DNA of 64,000 bases from Brevibacillus choshinensis (GTDB taxonomy: Bacteria; Bacillota; Bacilli; Brevibacillales; Brevibacillaceae): the NCBI RefSeq assembly GCF_016811915.1, contig NZ_CP069127.1, forward strand, positions 2,579,001 through 2,643,000, written 5' to 3'. Each line of letters starts with the position of its first letter. Position 1 is the stretch's first letter. The notes under the pieces were generated by a model, which saw only the letters and a list, made by a program, of their open reading frames with translations, searched no databases and was not told where the DNA came from. A program made the translations under genes and the position numbers. This document shows, one piece after another, positions 17,578-26,149 of the stretch.

Positions 17578-18549
17578 ATGACAGGAACAATCACGGACGT
17601 GCCCGGCGTAAAAGTCGGGCATGCGCAAAATACCGAGGCGTTGACTGGATGCAGTGTCATCCTGCTGGAGCGGCCGTCCGTGTGCGGCGTGGATGTCCGG
17701 GGTTCTGCCCCGGGCACCCGCGAGACGGACCTTTTGGATCCGATGAACATGGTGAGCGTGGTGCATTCCATCTGCTTGTCCGGAGGGAGCGCCTACGGGT
17801 TGGACGCAGCGACAGGAGTCATGCAGTACTTGGAGGATCAAGGAGTCGGTCTCGACGTCATGTTTGGCGTCGTGCCCATCGTCCCGGGGGCCGTCCTGTT
17901 CGATTTGGCTATCGGTGACCACAAGATTCGTCCCGATCGGCAAATGGGATATGAGGCAGCCGCAAAGGCGAGCAAAGACGCGGTCGCACAAGGGAACGTT
18001 GGGGCGGGGACGGGAGCGTCTGTCGGAAAGCTGAACGGCTTTGCAAACGCGATGAAGAGCGGCTTGGGCTGTGCATCCGTCAAACTGGATAATGGACTGG
18101 TAGTCGGTGCGATCGTGGCTGTCAACGCGGTTGGACATGTATTCGATCCGCAGTCGGGCAAAATCTTGGCCGGCCCCCGTGATGGGGAGGGTGCACTAAT
18201 CGACAGTGTTGAAGTCATGAAGATATCTGCATTTTCTCCGATCCCGCCAGGCACGAATACGACCATCGCTGTCGTGGCGAGCAATGCGATCCTGACCAAG
18301 TCCGAAGCCAAGAAAGCAGCCCAAATGGCACATGACGGACTCGCAAGAACAATTCGTCCCATCCACACGATGAACGACGGAGATACCATTTTTTCCGTAG
18401 CTACGGGTGAAGTAGAAGCAACGGTTGACCTGATTGGCACGCTCTCGGCAGACGTATTGGCTGCAGCAGTCATTTCGGCCATCGTGCATGCCGAACCAGC
18501 CGGGGGACTTCCTTCCTACACCAGTCTTTCCAATAACGATGCACGCTAG
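17578..18549 (+). CDS. P1/S58 family aminopeptidase or amidase (DmpA/NylC fold), autoprocessing
   Basis: A 323-residue Ntn-type hydrolase of the DmpA family, which includes beta-aminopeptidases, D-esterases and the nylon-oligomer hydrolase NylC. The chain cleaves itself to expose the nucleophile. Here the processing site reads PPGTN-TTIAVVA, cleavage expected between Asn227 and Thr228, so the nucleophile would be Thr as in NylC rather than Ser as in DmpA. Conserved upstream elements are VPGVKVGH, CLSGGSAYGLDAA and GNVGAGTGASVGK. ATG 17578 is only 4 bases after the stop of the S component gene, so the two are tightly coupled. It is probably cytosolic. The substrate is unknown; beta-peptides, cyclic or acyl amides are possible. 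Confidence 0.82.
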   Translation: MTGTITDVPGVKVGHAQNTEALTGCSVILLERPSVCGVDVRGSAPGTRETDLLDPMNMVSVVHSICLSGGSAYGLDAATGVMQYLEDQGVGLDVMFGVVPIVPGAVLFDLAIGDHKIRPDRQMGYEAAAKASKDAVAQGNVGAGTGASVGKLNGFANAMKSGLGCASVKLDNGLVVGAIVAVNAVGHVFDPQSGKILAGPRDGEGALIDSVEVMKISAFSPIPPGTNTTIAVVASNAILTKSEAKKAAQMAHDGLARTIRPIHTMNDGDTIFSVATGEVEATVDLIGTLSADVLAAAVISAIVHAEPAGGLPSYTSLSNNDAR

Positions 18550-18585
18550 CTTTCACACAAATGGATGCAGAGGAGTGATTGTCAG

Positions 18586-19803
18586 ATGAACCAAGTAATT
18601 TCCTTTGTCGATGAGCAGGAGGTAGTACGTCTGACCCAGGAGCTGGTGCGTATCGACAGCGTGTACCGTCCTGAACTGCCAGGAGCGAATGAAGAGCGGG
18701 TAGCCCTTTTTGTAGCCGATTACCTGCGCAATATGGGGATGCAGGTATTTTACGAAGAGGTGGTGCCTGGGCGGCCAAACGTGATTGCCATTTACGATTC
18801 GGGCAGACCGGGAAAAACGCTTTTGTTCGAGGCTCACACCGATGTGGTTACCGAGGGAGACAGGGATGCCTGGAGCTATGATCCGTTTGGAGCGAGCATT
18901 TCCAAAGGCCGGATCTACGGCAGAGGATCCTGCGATACCAAGGGAAATCTCGCGGCAGCCATTTGCGCGGTCAAGGCGATCCAACGCTCCAAGCAGGCGT
19001 TCACGGGCAAAATTCTTTTATGCATCCCTTGTGACGAGGAAGGCATGATGATTGGTATCAAAGATTTCATTCGCCGCGGCTGGGCCAACAACGTGGATGC
19101 GGCAATTATTTGCGAGCCGGAAGAAAATCAATTGTGCATCACCCAAAAAGGAGCAATGCGCGCAATCCTGCGAACCTATGGGAAAATGGCGCATGGGGCT
19201 ATGCCGCTGACAGGGATCAATCCGAATACGCGGATGGCCAGAGCGATCGTCGCACTGGAGGAGCTGGAGCGCAAGGAAATGGCCCGTCTGGGACAGCATC
19301 CGATGCTTGGGTGGCCGAGCATCACGCCGACGATTCTGCAAGCTCCAGTCAAAGGAGATGCGCAGATCAACGTGGTTCCGGATCAGTGCATGACGACCCT
19401 CGATATTCGCACGGTACCCGGCCAGGACCATGATGAACTCCATCGAGAGATGACTGCGATTCTGGAAGAGCTGGGCCGCCATGACGACAAGTTCAAGGCC
19501 ACGCTGGAAGTGATCGAGGAGCGTCCTTGGACACTGACAGGGATGGAGGAGGAGGTCGTGCAGGCTGTGGCAAGCTCTTACCAGGAGATCACCAAAAAGG
19601 AGCCAATCTACAATGGCGTTCCTGGCGCGACTGACGGCACGTTTTTGCATAAGGCAGGAATTCCGATCTTGACGACTGGGGCAGGTGATCGTCACATTCC
19701 GCACCATGCCGATGAGTATGTCGATATTGACCAGCTAGTGGAATCGACCCAGCTGTTCGCTTTGTCTGCGTTGACCTTTTTGACCCAGCCGGTTCGTGCA
19801 TAA
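18586..19803 (+). CDS. M20-family metallopeptidase/deacylase (ArgE/DapE-like)
   Basis: A 405-residue di-zinc hydrolase. Metal ligands are seen in FEAHTDVV (His and Asp, about residue 88), GRGSCDTKGN (bridging Asp), CDEEGM (Glu, the general base pair) and the C-terminal RHIPHHADEY. It cleaves N-acyl groups or short peptides. ATG 18586 is preceded by AGAGGAGTG; an upstream in-frame ATG at 18565 lacks a site. It is the last gene of the ECF operon, 36 bases after the S58 gene, and ends at a hairpin. The pair S58 plus M20 suggests a two-step breakdown of the imported compound. Confidence 0.83.
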   Translation: MNQVISFVDEQEVVRLTQELVRIDSVYRPELPGANEERVALFVADYLRNMGMQVFYEEVVPGRPNVIAIYDSGRPGKTLLFEAHTDVVTEGDRDAWSYDPFGASISKGRIYGRGSCDTKGNLAAAICAVKAIQRSKQAFTGKILLCIPCDEEGMMIGIKDFIRRGWANNVDAAIICEPEENQLCITQKGAMRAILRTYGKMAHGAMPLTGINPNTRMARAIVALEELERKEMARLGQHPMLGWPSITPTILQAPVKGDAQINVVPDQCMTTLDIRTVPGQDHDELHREMTAILEELGRHDDKFKATLEVIEERPWTLTGMEEEVVQAVASSYQEITKKEPIYNGVPGATDGTFLHKAGIPILTTGAGDRHIPHHADEYVDIDQLVESTQLFALSALTFLTQPVRA

Positions 19804-19812
19804 TGCATGTCC

Positions 19813-19845
19813 AATACCCTGTCCGTGATCGGTGGGGTATTTTTC
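19813..19845 (+). terminator. Terminator of the ECF-peptidase operon
   Basis: Arms AATACCC and GGGTATT, with an inner CCG/CGG pairing, are followed by TTTC, 10 bases after the stop of the M20 gene. Confidence 0.75.
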
Positions 19846-19954
19846 TTTCCAAAAACTTGCTTACTCTATCCAATTTTTTTTATACTAGCAGAAGATTTAG
19901 CTCCATACCTGATACATAAAATGAATGGAATCGAGAAAAAGGGGGCTAGCGCCT

Positions 19955-21736
19955 GTGAATATGCGCTGGGATTTGGATGTTCTGTACACATCTTTTGATT
20001 CGCCAGAATGTCAACAAGATTGGGATAAATTGTGCCGTGAGATGGAACAGGTAAAAAGCTGGGCCGGGGAGCAGCTGCAAACGCAAGAAAACCCCATTGC
20101 CAAGATCGAAGGGTACATCACCAAGATGACTTCCATCTTGCAAACACAGACTCGCCTGTACAGTTATGCGGAGCTTACAGCAAGCGTCGACGCGAAAAAT
20201 GAAAGAGCGCTGCAGTTGGTTGAGCGGATCCAGAATCAGTCTGTCGAGCTTGTCGAACCGAACGTGCAATTTCAAAAGTGGCTGGGCGAGATCAGCAATC
20301 TGGACGAATTGATCGCGCAATCCGAGCTGCTGGAAACCCACCGTTATATGCTGACAGAGCTGTCTGAGAAGAGCAAATATATGCTCAGTGAAAAAGAAGA
20401 GATCATTCTCGCCAAAATGAAGAATACAGGCTCCAATGCCTGGACCAAACTGCAAGAAATGCTGACCTCCACATTGCTGGTGGATGTGACGATCGATGGC
20501 GAGGCAAAACAGCTGCCTCTGCCTGTCGTTCGCAATCTGGCGTATGAAAAGGATGCCCAGCTGCGAAAACATGCATACGAAGCAGAGCTGGCTTCCTACA
20601 AGAGGATCGATGAAGCCTGCGCTGCAAGCTTGAACGGGATCAAAGGGGAAGTGATTACGGTAGCCAAGCTGCGCGGCTACGAAAATGCACTGGACAAGAC
20701 TTTGAGGGACTCCCGCATGGACAAAGAGACGCTGGATGCCATGCTGACAGCGATCCGCGAGAGCCTGCCCGTGTTCCACAAGTACTACAGCACCAAAGCG
20801 AAATTGCTCGGCCATGCGAATGGCAAGCTGCCGTTTTACGACATGTTCGCTCCGGTAGGTGAGGCAAACATGCGCTTCAGCTACCAGGAAGCACGCGATT
20901 TTATCGTGAAACATTTCGGAAGCTTCAGTGAAAAGCTGGCGAACTACGCGGCGCGTGCATTTGACAATCGATGGATCGATGCGGAAACCCGTGAAGGCAA
21001 AAGGGGAGGGGCTTTTTGCGCCAACCTGCACGTTGTAGGAGAGAGCCGCATCATGGCGAATTATACGGGCAGCTACAATGACGTGAGCACGTTGGCCCAT
21101 GAGCTCGGTCACGGCTATCATGGGGATTGCCTGGTGAACGAAGCCTTTTACAACAGTGATTATCCGATGCCGATCGCGGAAACGGCATCCATCCTGTGCG
21201 AAACCATCATCGCCAATGCAGCGCTTGCGCAAGCGACGCCGGAAGAAGCTTTCGCCATTCTGGAGAACGACATTTCCGGTTCCGGCCAAGTCATTGTCGA
21301 CATTTACAGCCGCTTCCTGTTTGAGTCGGCGCTGTTCGAACGCCGTGAAAATGGCTCGCTTTCCGTCAACGAGCTGAAAGAACTGATGCTGCAGTCGCAA
21401 AAAGCCGCGTATGGAGAAGGCCTCGACGCAGATGCTTTGCACCCGTATATGTGGGTGTGCAAGCCGCATTACTACAGTGCGGATTACAATTACTACAACT
21501 TCCCTTACGCATTCGGTCTGCTGTTTGCAAAAGGATTATACGCAGTATACCTCGAGCGGAAAGAAGCGTTTGTGGAGCAGTATGATCAATTGCTTTCCGT
21601 CACCGGTAAAATGAGCATCGCGGATGTAGCTGCAATCATGGATGTGGATGTGCGTTCGGTTGATTTCTGGCGCAACTCACTGTCTTTGATCGCCAAGGAT
21701 ATCGATACGTTTGTGGAGCTTGCTTCCAAGCGATAA
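19955..21736 (+). CDS. pepF: M3-family oligoendopeptidase (PepF type)
   Basis: A 593-residue cytosolic zinc peptidase that degrades oligopeptides. The zinc motif is AHELGHGYHG (HExxH, about residue 384), with the third ligand Glu in MPIAETASILCE. Length matches PepF (about 600). GTG 19955 is chosen because GGGGG lies 10 bases upstream; the ATG two codons later (19961) is possible, and the ATG at 19925 has no site. It has its own terminator. Its place next to the ECF-S58-M20 operon may be meaningful, since it could clear peptides, but it is a separate transcription unit. Confidence 0.87.
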   Translation: MNMRWDLDVLYTSFDSPECQQDWDKLCREMEQVKSWAGEQLQTQENPIAKIEGYITKMTSILQTQTRLYSYAELTASVDAKNERALQLVERIQNQSVELVEPNVQFQKWLGEISNLDELIAQSELLETHRYMLTELSEKSKYMLSEKEEIILAKMKNTGSNAWTKLQEMLTSTLLVDVTIDGEAKQLPLPVVRNLAYEKDAQLRKHAYEAELASYKRIDEACAASLNGIKGEVITVAKLRGYENALDKTLRDSRMDKETLDAMLTAIRESLPVFHKYYSTKAKLLGHANGKLPFYDMFAPVGEANMRFSYQEARDFIVKHFGSFSEKLANYAARAFDNRWIDAETREGKRGGAFCANLHVVGESRIMANYTGSYNDVSTLAHELGHGYHGDCLVNEAFYNSDYPMPIAETASILCETIIANAALAQATPEEAFAILENDISGSGQVIVDIYSRFLFESALFERRENGSLSVNELKELMLQSQKAAYGEGLDADALHPYMWVCKPHYYSADYNYYNFPYAFGLLFAKGLYAVYLERKEAFVEQYDQLLSVTGKMSIADVAAIMDVDVRSVDFWRNSLSLIAKDIDTFVELASKR

Positions 21737-21755
21737 GCAAATCACGATCTGAAAA

Positions 21756-21787
21756 AACGTCCAGTTTCCATCTGGGCGTTTTTTTGC
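21756..21787 (+). terminator. Terminator of the oligopeptidase gene
   Basis: AACGTCCAG and CTGGGCGTT arms followed by seven T. Confidence 0.8.
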
Positions 21788-21840
21788 GCATAGCGAAGAA
21801 CCTGCTAGGAGAAAGTAAGAAAAACAAATGAGGTGATTAC

Positions 21841-22086
21841 GTGGTGAACGGACTGCAGTTGCTGGACCTCCTGCGGGAGACGGAGAACAAAATGCTGCAT
21901 TTACATAGAGCCATAGACAAAGTAAGCAGCGAACCAGACTTCAAAGAGACGGTAAGCGTGTTGACCGTTGTCGTCAGAGATTATCAGCTTCAGCTCGACA
22001 AGATGAAACAGGCGCTGGGCGCTTTGGAAATCAATACAAGCCAACCACAATCATCCCAATCTTCACAAGCACAAGGGACTCATTAA
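21841..22086 (+). CDS. Small helical protein of unknown function (81 aa)
   Basis: I do not recognise this protein. Residues 3-65 look fully helical with heptad-like spacing (LQLLDLLRETENKMLHLHRA, VVVRDYQLQLDKMKQALGAL), so a short coiled coil is likely. The last 18 residues are Gln/Ser-rich and probably disordered. There is no membrane segment. Two adjacent GTG codons (21841, 21844) follow GAGGTG and either could start translation. It ends at a hairpin shared with the convergent NlpC/P60 gene. Confidence 0.6.
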   Translation: MVNGLQLLDLLRETENKMLHLHRAIDKVSSEPDFKETVSVLTVVVRDYQLQLDKMKQALGALEINTSQPQSSQSSQAQGTH

Positions 22087-22093
22087 ACAAAAA

Positions 22094-22142
22094 AGAAAAG
22101 CAGCTGCCGTCTGTAAAAAACAGAAACGTAAGCTGCTTTTCT
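22094..22142. terminator. Bidirectional terminator, 12-bp perfect stem
   Basis: AGAAAAGCAGCT and AGCTGCTTTTCT arms, with A-rich and T-rich flanks on either side, between two convergent genes. Confidence 0.85.
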
Positions 22143-22158
22143 GCGTAGTAACTGTTAC

Positions 22159-23070
22159 CTATTGAAAATCAAGGTAGCGTTTGACGCCGTAGAACGGATA
22201 GAGCTTGTGCATATACTCGACTTTTCCGAAGCGTACGTCATCTCCGTTGGCATGGACAATCATGCCATTGCCCATATAAATGGCCACATGGGATACACGT
22301 CCTTTTCCAAGCGCATCGTAAAAGAGGAGATCCCCTGGCTGAGCATCCTCCAAAGATATTTTCTTACCGCTTTGGAATTGTTCTTCGGAGGTGCGAGGGA
22401 GAGTGACACCCAGCTTATTGAAGACATACGAAGTAAAGCCGCTGCAATCAAATCCGCTGGTTGTCGTGCCGCCCAGTACATAAGGGGTTTTCAGCAAAGG
22501 CGAAATGACCGACTCCAGGCGCTGTAGGCTGGCTTTATCCACATCTCCAGAGAAATCAGGGAGATCCGAAGTCGCAGCGGTGCTCAAGTATTCAGAAGAT
22601 ACATAGGCGCGTTTCTCATCCTCATACTTGATTTTCGTCCATTCATCACCTGGTTCCACGATTTCCACGGTGTCTCCGTAGTGAAGCTTGCCGAGAATTT
22701 TACCTTCCAGGGAAGGGGATCTGCGGACATTCACTACATCACCCGTAATGCGGGCTTTGTGATCGGATAGTTCAGGCTTTTCGCCAGCATCCTCTTGCTT
22801 GGGAGGTGCAACCAAATCTGGCGGCGCATCGACTGCCCCAGCAGAAGGGCTGCCAATCCCTGCCAACGAAAGTGTCTGACCAATGGCCAGTCGATCTGTA
22901 TTCAATTGATTCACTTGCATAAGTTGGCCTACCGTGGTCTGATGCTCACGAGCGATTTTGCTCAACGTATCACCTGCTGACACCACATACACCGGAGAGG
23001 CGGCGTGGGCAGCAGTAGGCAGCAGAGTGAAGAGGGCGAGGAAGGTGATCAGCCTCGAAGTATGTTTCAT
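22159..23070 (-). CDS. Secreted LysM-SH3-NlpC/P60 peptidoglycan endopeptidase
   Basis: A 303-residue secreted cell-wall hydrolase. It has a signal peptide (residues 1-23, cut near AHA-ASPV), one LysM repeat (about 27-70, YVVSAGDTLSKIA), a proline-rich linker, a bacterial SH3 domain (about 103-155, GDVVNVRRSPSLEGKILG) and an NlpC/P60 domain (about 180-300). The catalytic Cys is in FDCSGF, the His in SHVAIY and the third polar residue in IVHANG. It cleaves peptide cross-bridge stems of peptidoglycan outside the membrane. It is a single-gene unit on the minus strand. Confidence 0.88.
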   Translation of the reverse strand: MKHTSRLITFLALFTLLPTAAHAASPVYVVSAGDTLSKIAREHQTTVGQLMQVNQLNTDRLAIGQTLSLAGIGSPSAGAVDAPPDLVAPPKQEDAGEKPELSDHKARITGDVVNVRRSPSLEGKILGKLHYGDTVEIVEPGDEWTKIKYEDEKRAYVSSEYLSTAATSDLPDFSGDVDKASLQRLESVISPLLKTPYVLGGTTTSGFDCSGFTSYVFNKLGVTLPRTSEEQFQSGKKISLEDAQPGDLLFYDALGKGRVSHVAIYMGNGMIVHANGDDVRFGKVEYMHKLYPFYGVKRYLDFQ

Positions 23071-23181
23071 GTCATCGTCTCCACCAATCTACTAAATTCT
23101 GCATATCTAGATAAAATTCTAGCGGATTTTGCTTGGTAAATCTATGAAAAAATAAGTGAAACAAAAAGTTTTTAAAAACTA

Positions 23182-23211
23182 TTGCATTTTAAAATCGAAT
23201 CATGCTATATT
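23182..23211 (+). promoter_or_regulatory. Promoter of the tRNA cluster
   Basis: -35 TTGCAT (23182-23187), 18-bp spacer, -10 TATATT (23206-23211), about 50 bases upstream of the first tRNA. Confidence 0.6.
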
Positions 23212-23261
23212 ACAAGAGTCGCCGCGAGCCAAAGCGCGAAACGGCGGGAACAAAAAAGCAT

Positions 23262-23338
23262 GGAGCTGTGGTGAAGTTGGAGTTCACGCCGGTCTGTCAC
23301 ACCGGAGGTCGCGGGTTCGAGTCCCGTCAGCTCCGCCA
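23262..23338 (+). tRNA. tRNA-Asp (anticodon GTC)
   Basis: Acceptor arms GGAGCTG and CAGCTCC, anticodon arm CCGGT-CTGTCAC-ACCGG with GTC in the loop, T-arm GCGGGTTCGAGTCCCGT, discriminator G and encoded CCA. First of four tRNAs. Confidence 0.95.
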
Positions 23339-23392
23339 TTTTCTCCCAAATGTTTCATTGGAGAAAGAGGCTGTCCAAAATAGTAGTATTGT

Positions 23393-23468
23393 GCCGGTAT
23401 AGCTCAATTGGTAGAGCACCTGACTTGTAATCAGGGGGTTGTGGGTTCAAGTCCTATTGCCGGCACCA
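23393..23468 (+). tRNA. tRNA-Thr (anticodon TGT)
   Basis: Acceptor arms GCCGGTA and TGCCGGC, D-arm AGCTCAATTGGTAGAGCA, anticodon arm CCTGA-CTTGTAA-TCAGG with TGT, T-arm GTGGGTTCAAGTCCTAT, encoded CCA. Confidence 0.95.
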
Positions 23469-23483
23469 TTTTTTTCTTCATAT

Positions 23484-23570
23484 GCGGTCATGGCGGAATT
23501 GGCAGACGCGCTAGATTCAGGTTCTAGTGGTGGCAACACCGTGGAGGTTCAAGTCCTCTTGACCGCACCA
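23484..23570 (+). tRNA. tRNA-Leu (anticodon CAG), copy 1
   Basis: Acceptor arms GCGGTCA and TGACCGC, anticodon arm CTAGA-TTCAGGT-TCTAG with CAG, long variable arm (class II), encoded CCA. Nearly identical to the next tRNA except for the seventh acceptor pair (A-T here). Confidence 0.95.
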
Positions 23571-23602
23571 TACAGACGAATACGATTGTCTTTCTTGAGC
23601 AT

Positions 23603-23689
23603 GCGGTCGTGGCGGAATTGGCAGACGCGCTAGATTCAGGTTCTAGTGGTGGCAACACCGTGGAGGTTCAAGTCCTCTCGACCGCACCA
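23603..23689 (+). tRNA. tRNA-Leu (anticodon CAG), copy 2
   Basis: Same body as copy 1, with acceptor arms GCGGTCG and CGACCGC, so the seventh pair is G-C. Encoded CCA. Followed by a terminator at 23714. Confidence 0.95.
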
Positions 23690-23713
23690 ACTTTCGCATT
23701 CTCTTGTGGATTT

Positions 23714-23741
23714 GCCCGACATCTGTCAGGGCTTTTTTTAT
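23714..23741 (+). terminator. Terminator of the tRNA cluster
   Basis: GCCCGACA and TGTCAGGGC arms followed by seven T. Confidence 0.8.
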
Positions 23742-23870
23742 TGTGTTCAAATACTAAAGAATCCCATTATCAAGAAAAGTGAAACTTTCACTTACAAAAA
23801 ATAATTTACTTACATATAGGTTAGTCTTCCTGTAAAATGAACAGCAAAGACAGGAAGGGGATAATCCACG

Positions 23871-24497
23871 ATGATGATAGAAGTATTTCAGGATACGGTT
23901 TGTCCTTGGTGCCGTATCGGCAAAAAGCACCTGCTGGATGCGATCAGCCAATGGCAGGGTGAGCCGATACAGATCCAATACCGTACGTACCAGCTTGACC
24001 CCCATACACCGAAGAGCGGGCTGCCCTTCTGGGAGACCATGGCTGCCAATAAAGGGGGCAGAGCTGTTTTTGAGCAAATGTCTCAGCATGCGGCTCGTGC
24101 GGGAGAAGCTGCCGGACTCGCGTTTCACTTTGATCGGGTAGAGTATTGGCCAAATACACTGGCCTCCCATACGCTCATCAAGTGTGCTCCGGAAGCGGAA
24201 ACGACCAAAGCGGTGGAGGCCCTTTACAAGGCGTATTTTGAAGACGGAAAAGACATCGGAGATACAGAGGTGCTGGTTGCGATTGCCGAGGAATTGGGCT
24301 TGGATGCTGGAGAGGTACGCAAGGCGATCGAGACAGATGCAAAGCAAGAGGAAATCGCAGAGGATCTTGCACGTGCACGTGATTTGCAAATTTCGGGAGT
24401 ACCTTTCTTCGTCATAGACAACAAGCTCGCATTGTCAGGCGCACATCCACCCGAAAACTTTCTGAAAGCTTTTCAACAGGCACTCGAAACTGAGTAA
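23871..24497 (+). CDS. DsbA-family (FrnE-like) thiol-disulfide oxidoreductase
   Basis: A 208-residue cytosolic thioredoxin-fold protein. The active-site CPWC lies at residues 11-14, the helical insertion at about 60-150, and the cis-proline in ISGVPFF near residue 182. There is no signal peptide, which separates it from secreted DsbA and matches the FrnE/2-hydroxychromene-isomerase-like group, linked to oxidative stress in other bacteria. CAGGAAGGGG lies upstream of the ATG pair at 23871/23874. A possible promoter (CTTACA, 18 bp, TAAAAT) lies just before. It is a single gene with its own hairpin. Confidence 0.85.
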   Translation: MMIEVFQDTVCPWCRIGKKHLLDAISQWQGEPIQIQYRTYQLDPHTPKSGLPFWETMAANKGGRAVFEQMSQHAARAGEAAGLAFHFDRVEYWPNTLASHTLIKCAPEAETTKAVEALYKAYFEDGKDIGDTEVLVAIAEELGLDAGEVRKAIETDAKQEEIAEDLARARDLQISGVPFFVIDNKLALSGAHPPENFLKAFQQALETE

Positions 24498-24519
24498 TAA
24501 ATCGTTCTTTCGTCCCTGA

Positions 24520-24547
24520 AACCGCCATCTCGCTGGCGGTTTTTTTA
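24520..24547 (+). terminator. Terminator of the DsbA-like gene
   Basis: AACCGCCA and TGGCGGTT arms followed by T tract. Confidence 0.8.
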
Positions 24548-24662
24548 AAGAAAAAATACATGTCCAACATTTGCAGGTTGATGTTGGCTTTCCAGGTGCG
24601 TTAGAGTAGAAATCGACCACGATGCAGCTAGTGTCGACAGCTATGAATAAGTGAGGGAACCA

Positions 24663-25286
24663 ATGATGAAAAAACTAGCTTCTTTGGCCTTTAGTGTCGT
24701 AGCATCTATCATGTTGATTGCTGCGGTAGCGCCTGTTACGCCAGTCTTTGCAAACACTCCCACGGACCAGGCCAATCCGCTTTCGCCTGAGGAAATTCGT
24801 GAAAAATACGTGGACAAGATGGACTTGAAGTCAGAGGATGTCTTGGGCTTTTATTATACGACGATGAAGGGGAGCTCGGATGCTCGCGTTCATAACATCA
24901 AGAAGGCCGCAAAAAGACTCAATGGGGAGATGTTGGATCCCCACGAAACCTTTTCCTATAATCAAACAGTAGGTAACTCCAACCTCGCTGACGAAGGCTG
25001 GCGACAAGCCGGAGTGATCGTGGGTGGACAGCTGGTGGACGGTTACGGCGGAGGGATTTGCCAGGTGTCCAGCACTTTGTTTAATGCAGTCACTGATGCA
25101 AAAATGACAGTGACGGAGCGTCATTCCCACAGCAAGAGAGTCGGCTACGTCCCGGTCGGTATGGATGCGACTGTTGCTTACGGCTTTATGGACTTGCAGT
25201 TTGTGAATCCATTCGATTTTCAAGTGAAAATCAAAGCGAAAGTATACGATGGTGATAAGGTCGTCATCGCAATTGTTCGGGCGTAA
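24663..25286 (+). CDS. Secreted VanW-like family protein
   Basis: A 207-residue exported protein. A signal peptide covers residues 1-31 (MMKKLASLAFSVV, hydrophobic core, cut near VFA-NTP). The mature part carries the VanW-domain signature: NIKKAAKRLNGEMLDPHETFSYN, then GGGICQVSSTLFNAVTDA and ERHSHSKRVGYVPVGMDATV. VanW proteins occur with glycopeptide resistance genes and in many spore formers, and their biochemical role is unknown. ATG 24663 is preceded by GAGGGA. No resistance genes are nearby. Confidence 0.75.
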   Translation: MMKKLASLAFSVVASIMLIAAVAPVTPVFANTPTDQANPLSPEEIREKYVDKMDLKSEDVLGFYYTTMKGSSDARVHNIKKAAKRLNGEMLDPHETFSYNQTVGNSNLADEGWRQAGVIVGGQLVDGYGGGICQVSSTLFNAVTDAKMTVTERHSHSKRVGYVPVGMDATVAYGFMDLQFVNPFDFQVKIKAKVYDGDKVVIAIVRA

Positions 25287-25309
25287 GGAAAATTGAATCG
25301 TCGACTTGG

Positions 25310-25354
25310 AAACAGGAAAGAGCCTCATTTTCTAGAGGAGCTTTCCTGTTTTTA
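25310..25354 (+). terminator. Terminator of the VanW-like gene
   Basis: AAACAGGAAAG-AG-CCTC and GAGG-AG-CTTTCCTGTTT arms followed by T-rich sequence. Confidence 0.8.
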
Positions 25355-25537
25355 TTTGGATACAGATTGGAATACGTGGAGCAAAGGCTCCGCAGTAAGC
25401 CAGAAGTACCTGTGTTTTTTGATCCAATTTGAAAAAACGGGACAAAACAGGGCATTTCAAATGGAAATGTACAAGGGATCCATTCATAAATGTAAGGGTG
25501 CAGGACCATACTGGTTGAAAAAGGGAGGTGCACCGCC

Positions 25538-26068
25538 ATGTTTGTTCAACTGACAGGAGAACGAGATAACCTGACCGTCATTGTGATGGGGGAGCCTCTA
25601 GCAGGTCGACTGGATGGATCCTATTTGCTTCCTGGAAGGCTGGTGAAAGCTCTCAAGCCGGAAGATTTGCCCCCGGATATACCTTTCATGCTGGAAGGAT
25701 CCCTTCCCTCTGGATACGGATTTTACCGGGAGGATTCAGTCGTGTTTCGAAGGGAAAAAGACCCGGGCTCGATGTGGATCTCCGTGACATCCACATATCA
25801 GGCGCAGGAGTGGGATGGATTGTTTCCGCTAGAGGCCACTCTTTTAGCCCGCAAGCAAGTCCTGGATCAGCACAAAGAATTTGTCGCTGTGGAATATGAG
25901 CCCGGTGACGAGGCTTCCACGATCCGCTATGAATTTGGCTTGGCGCCAAAAGAACCGATTGACTTGGAGTCCGCTCTCGAAGCGATATGCGATACGGTGT
26001 TTGAAGTCGAAGCACGTGGGAATGCCAGATTGTGGCCCCGGGCAGGAGGGCAGTTTGGCGAGCTCTAA
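25538..26068 (+). CDS. Protein of unknown function (176 aa)
   Basis: I do not recognise this protein. It starts MFVQLTGERDNLTVIVMGEP after a strong GGGAGGTG site. It is acidic, has no membrane segment and no cysteine, and alternates beta-like and helical stretches. The end (LWPRAGGQFGEL) is Gly-rich. It is followed 81 bases later by an FAH-family gene and may share its transcript. No function can be proposed. Confidence 0.6.
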   Translation: MFVQLTGERDNLTVIVMGEPLAGRLDGSYLLPGRLVKALKPEDLPPDIPFMLEGSLPSGYGFYREDSVVFRREKDPGSMWISVTSTYQAQEWDGLFPLEATLLARKQVLDQHKEFVAVEYEPGDEASTIRYEFGLAPKEPIDLESALEAICDTVFEVEARGNARLWPRAGGQFGEL

Positions 26069-26149
26069 ACCCTATTGCGCAGCCAATCCACCATGATATA
26101 GTAAAAAAGAAGAATGGCAGACAGGCGTTCGCGCAAAAGGAGAGAGACG

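Noticed and set aside
25468..25560. 30-codon frame MEMYKGSIHKCKGAGPYW before the unknown 176-aa gene
   Set aside because: No ribosome site, and it overlaps the strong site of the real gene.
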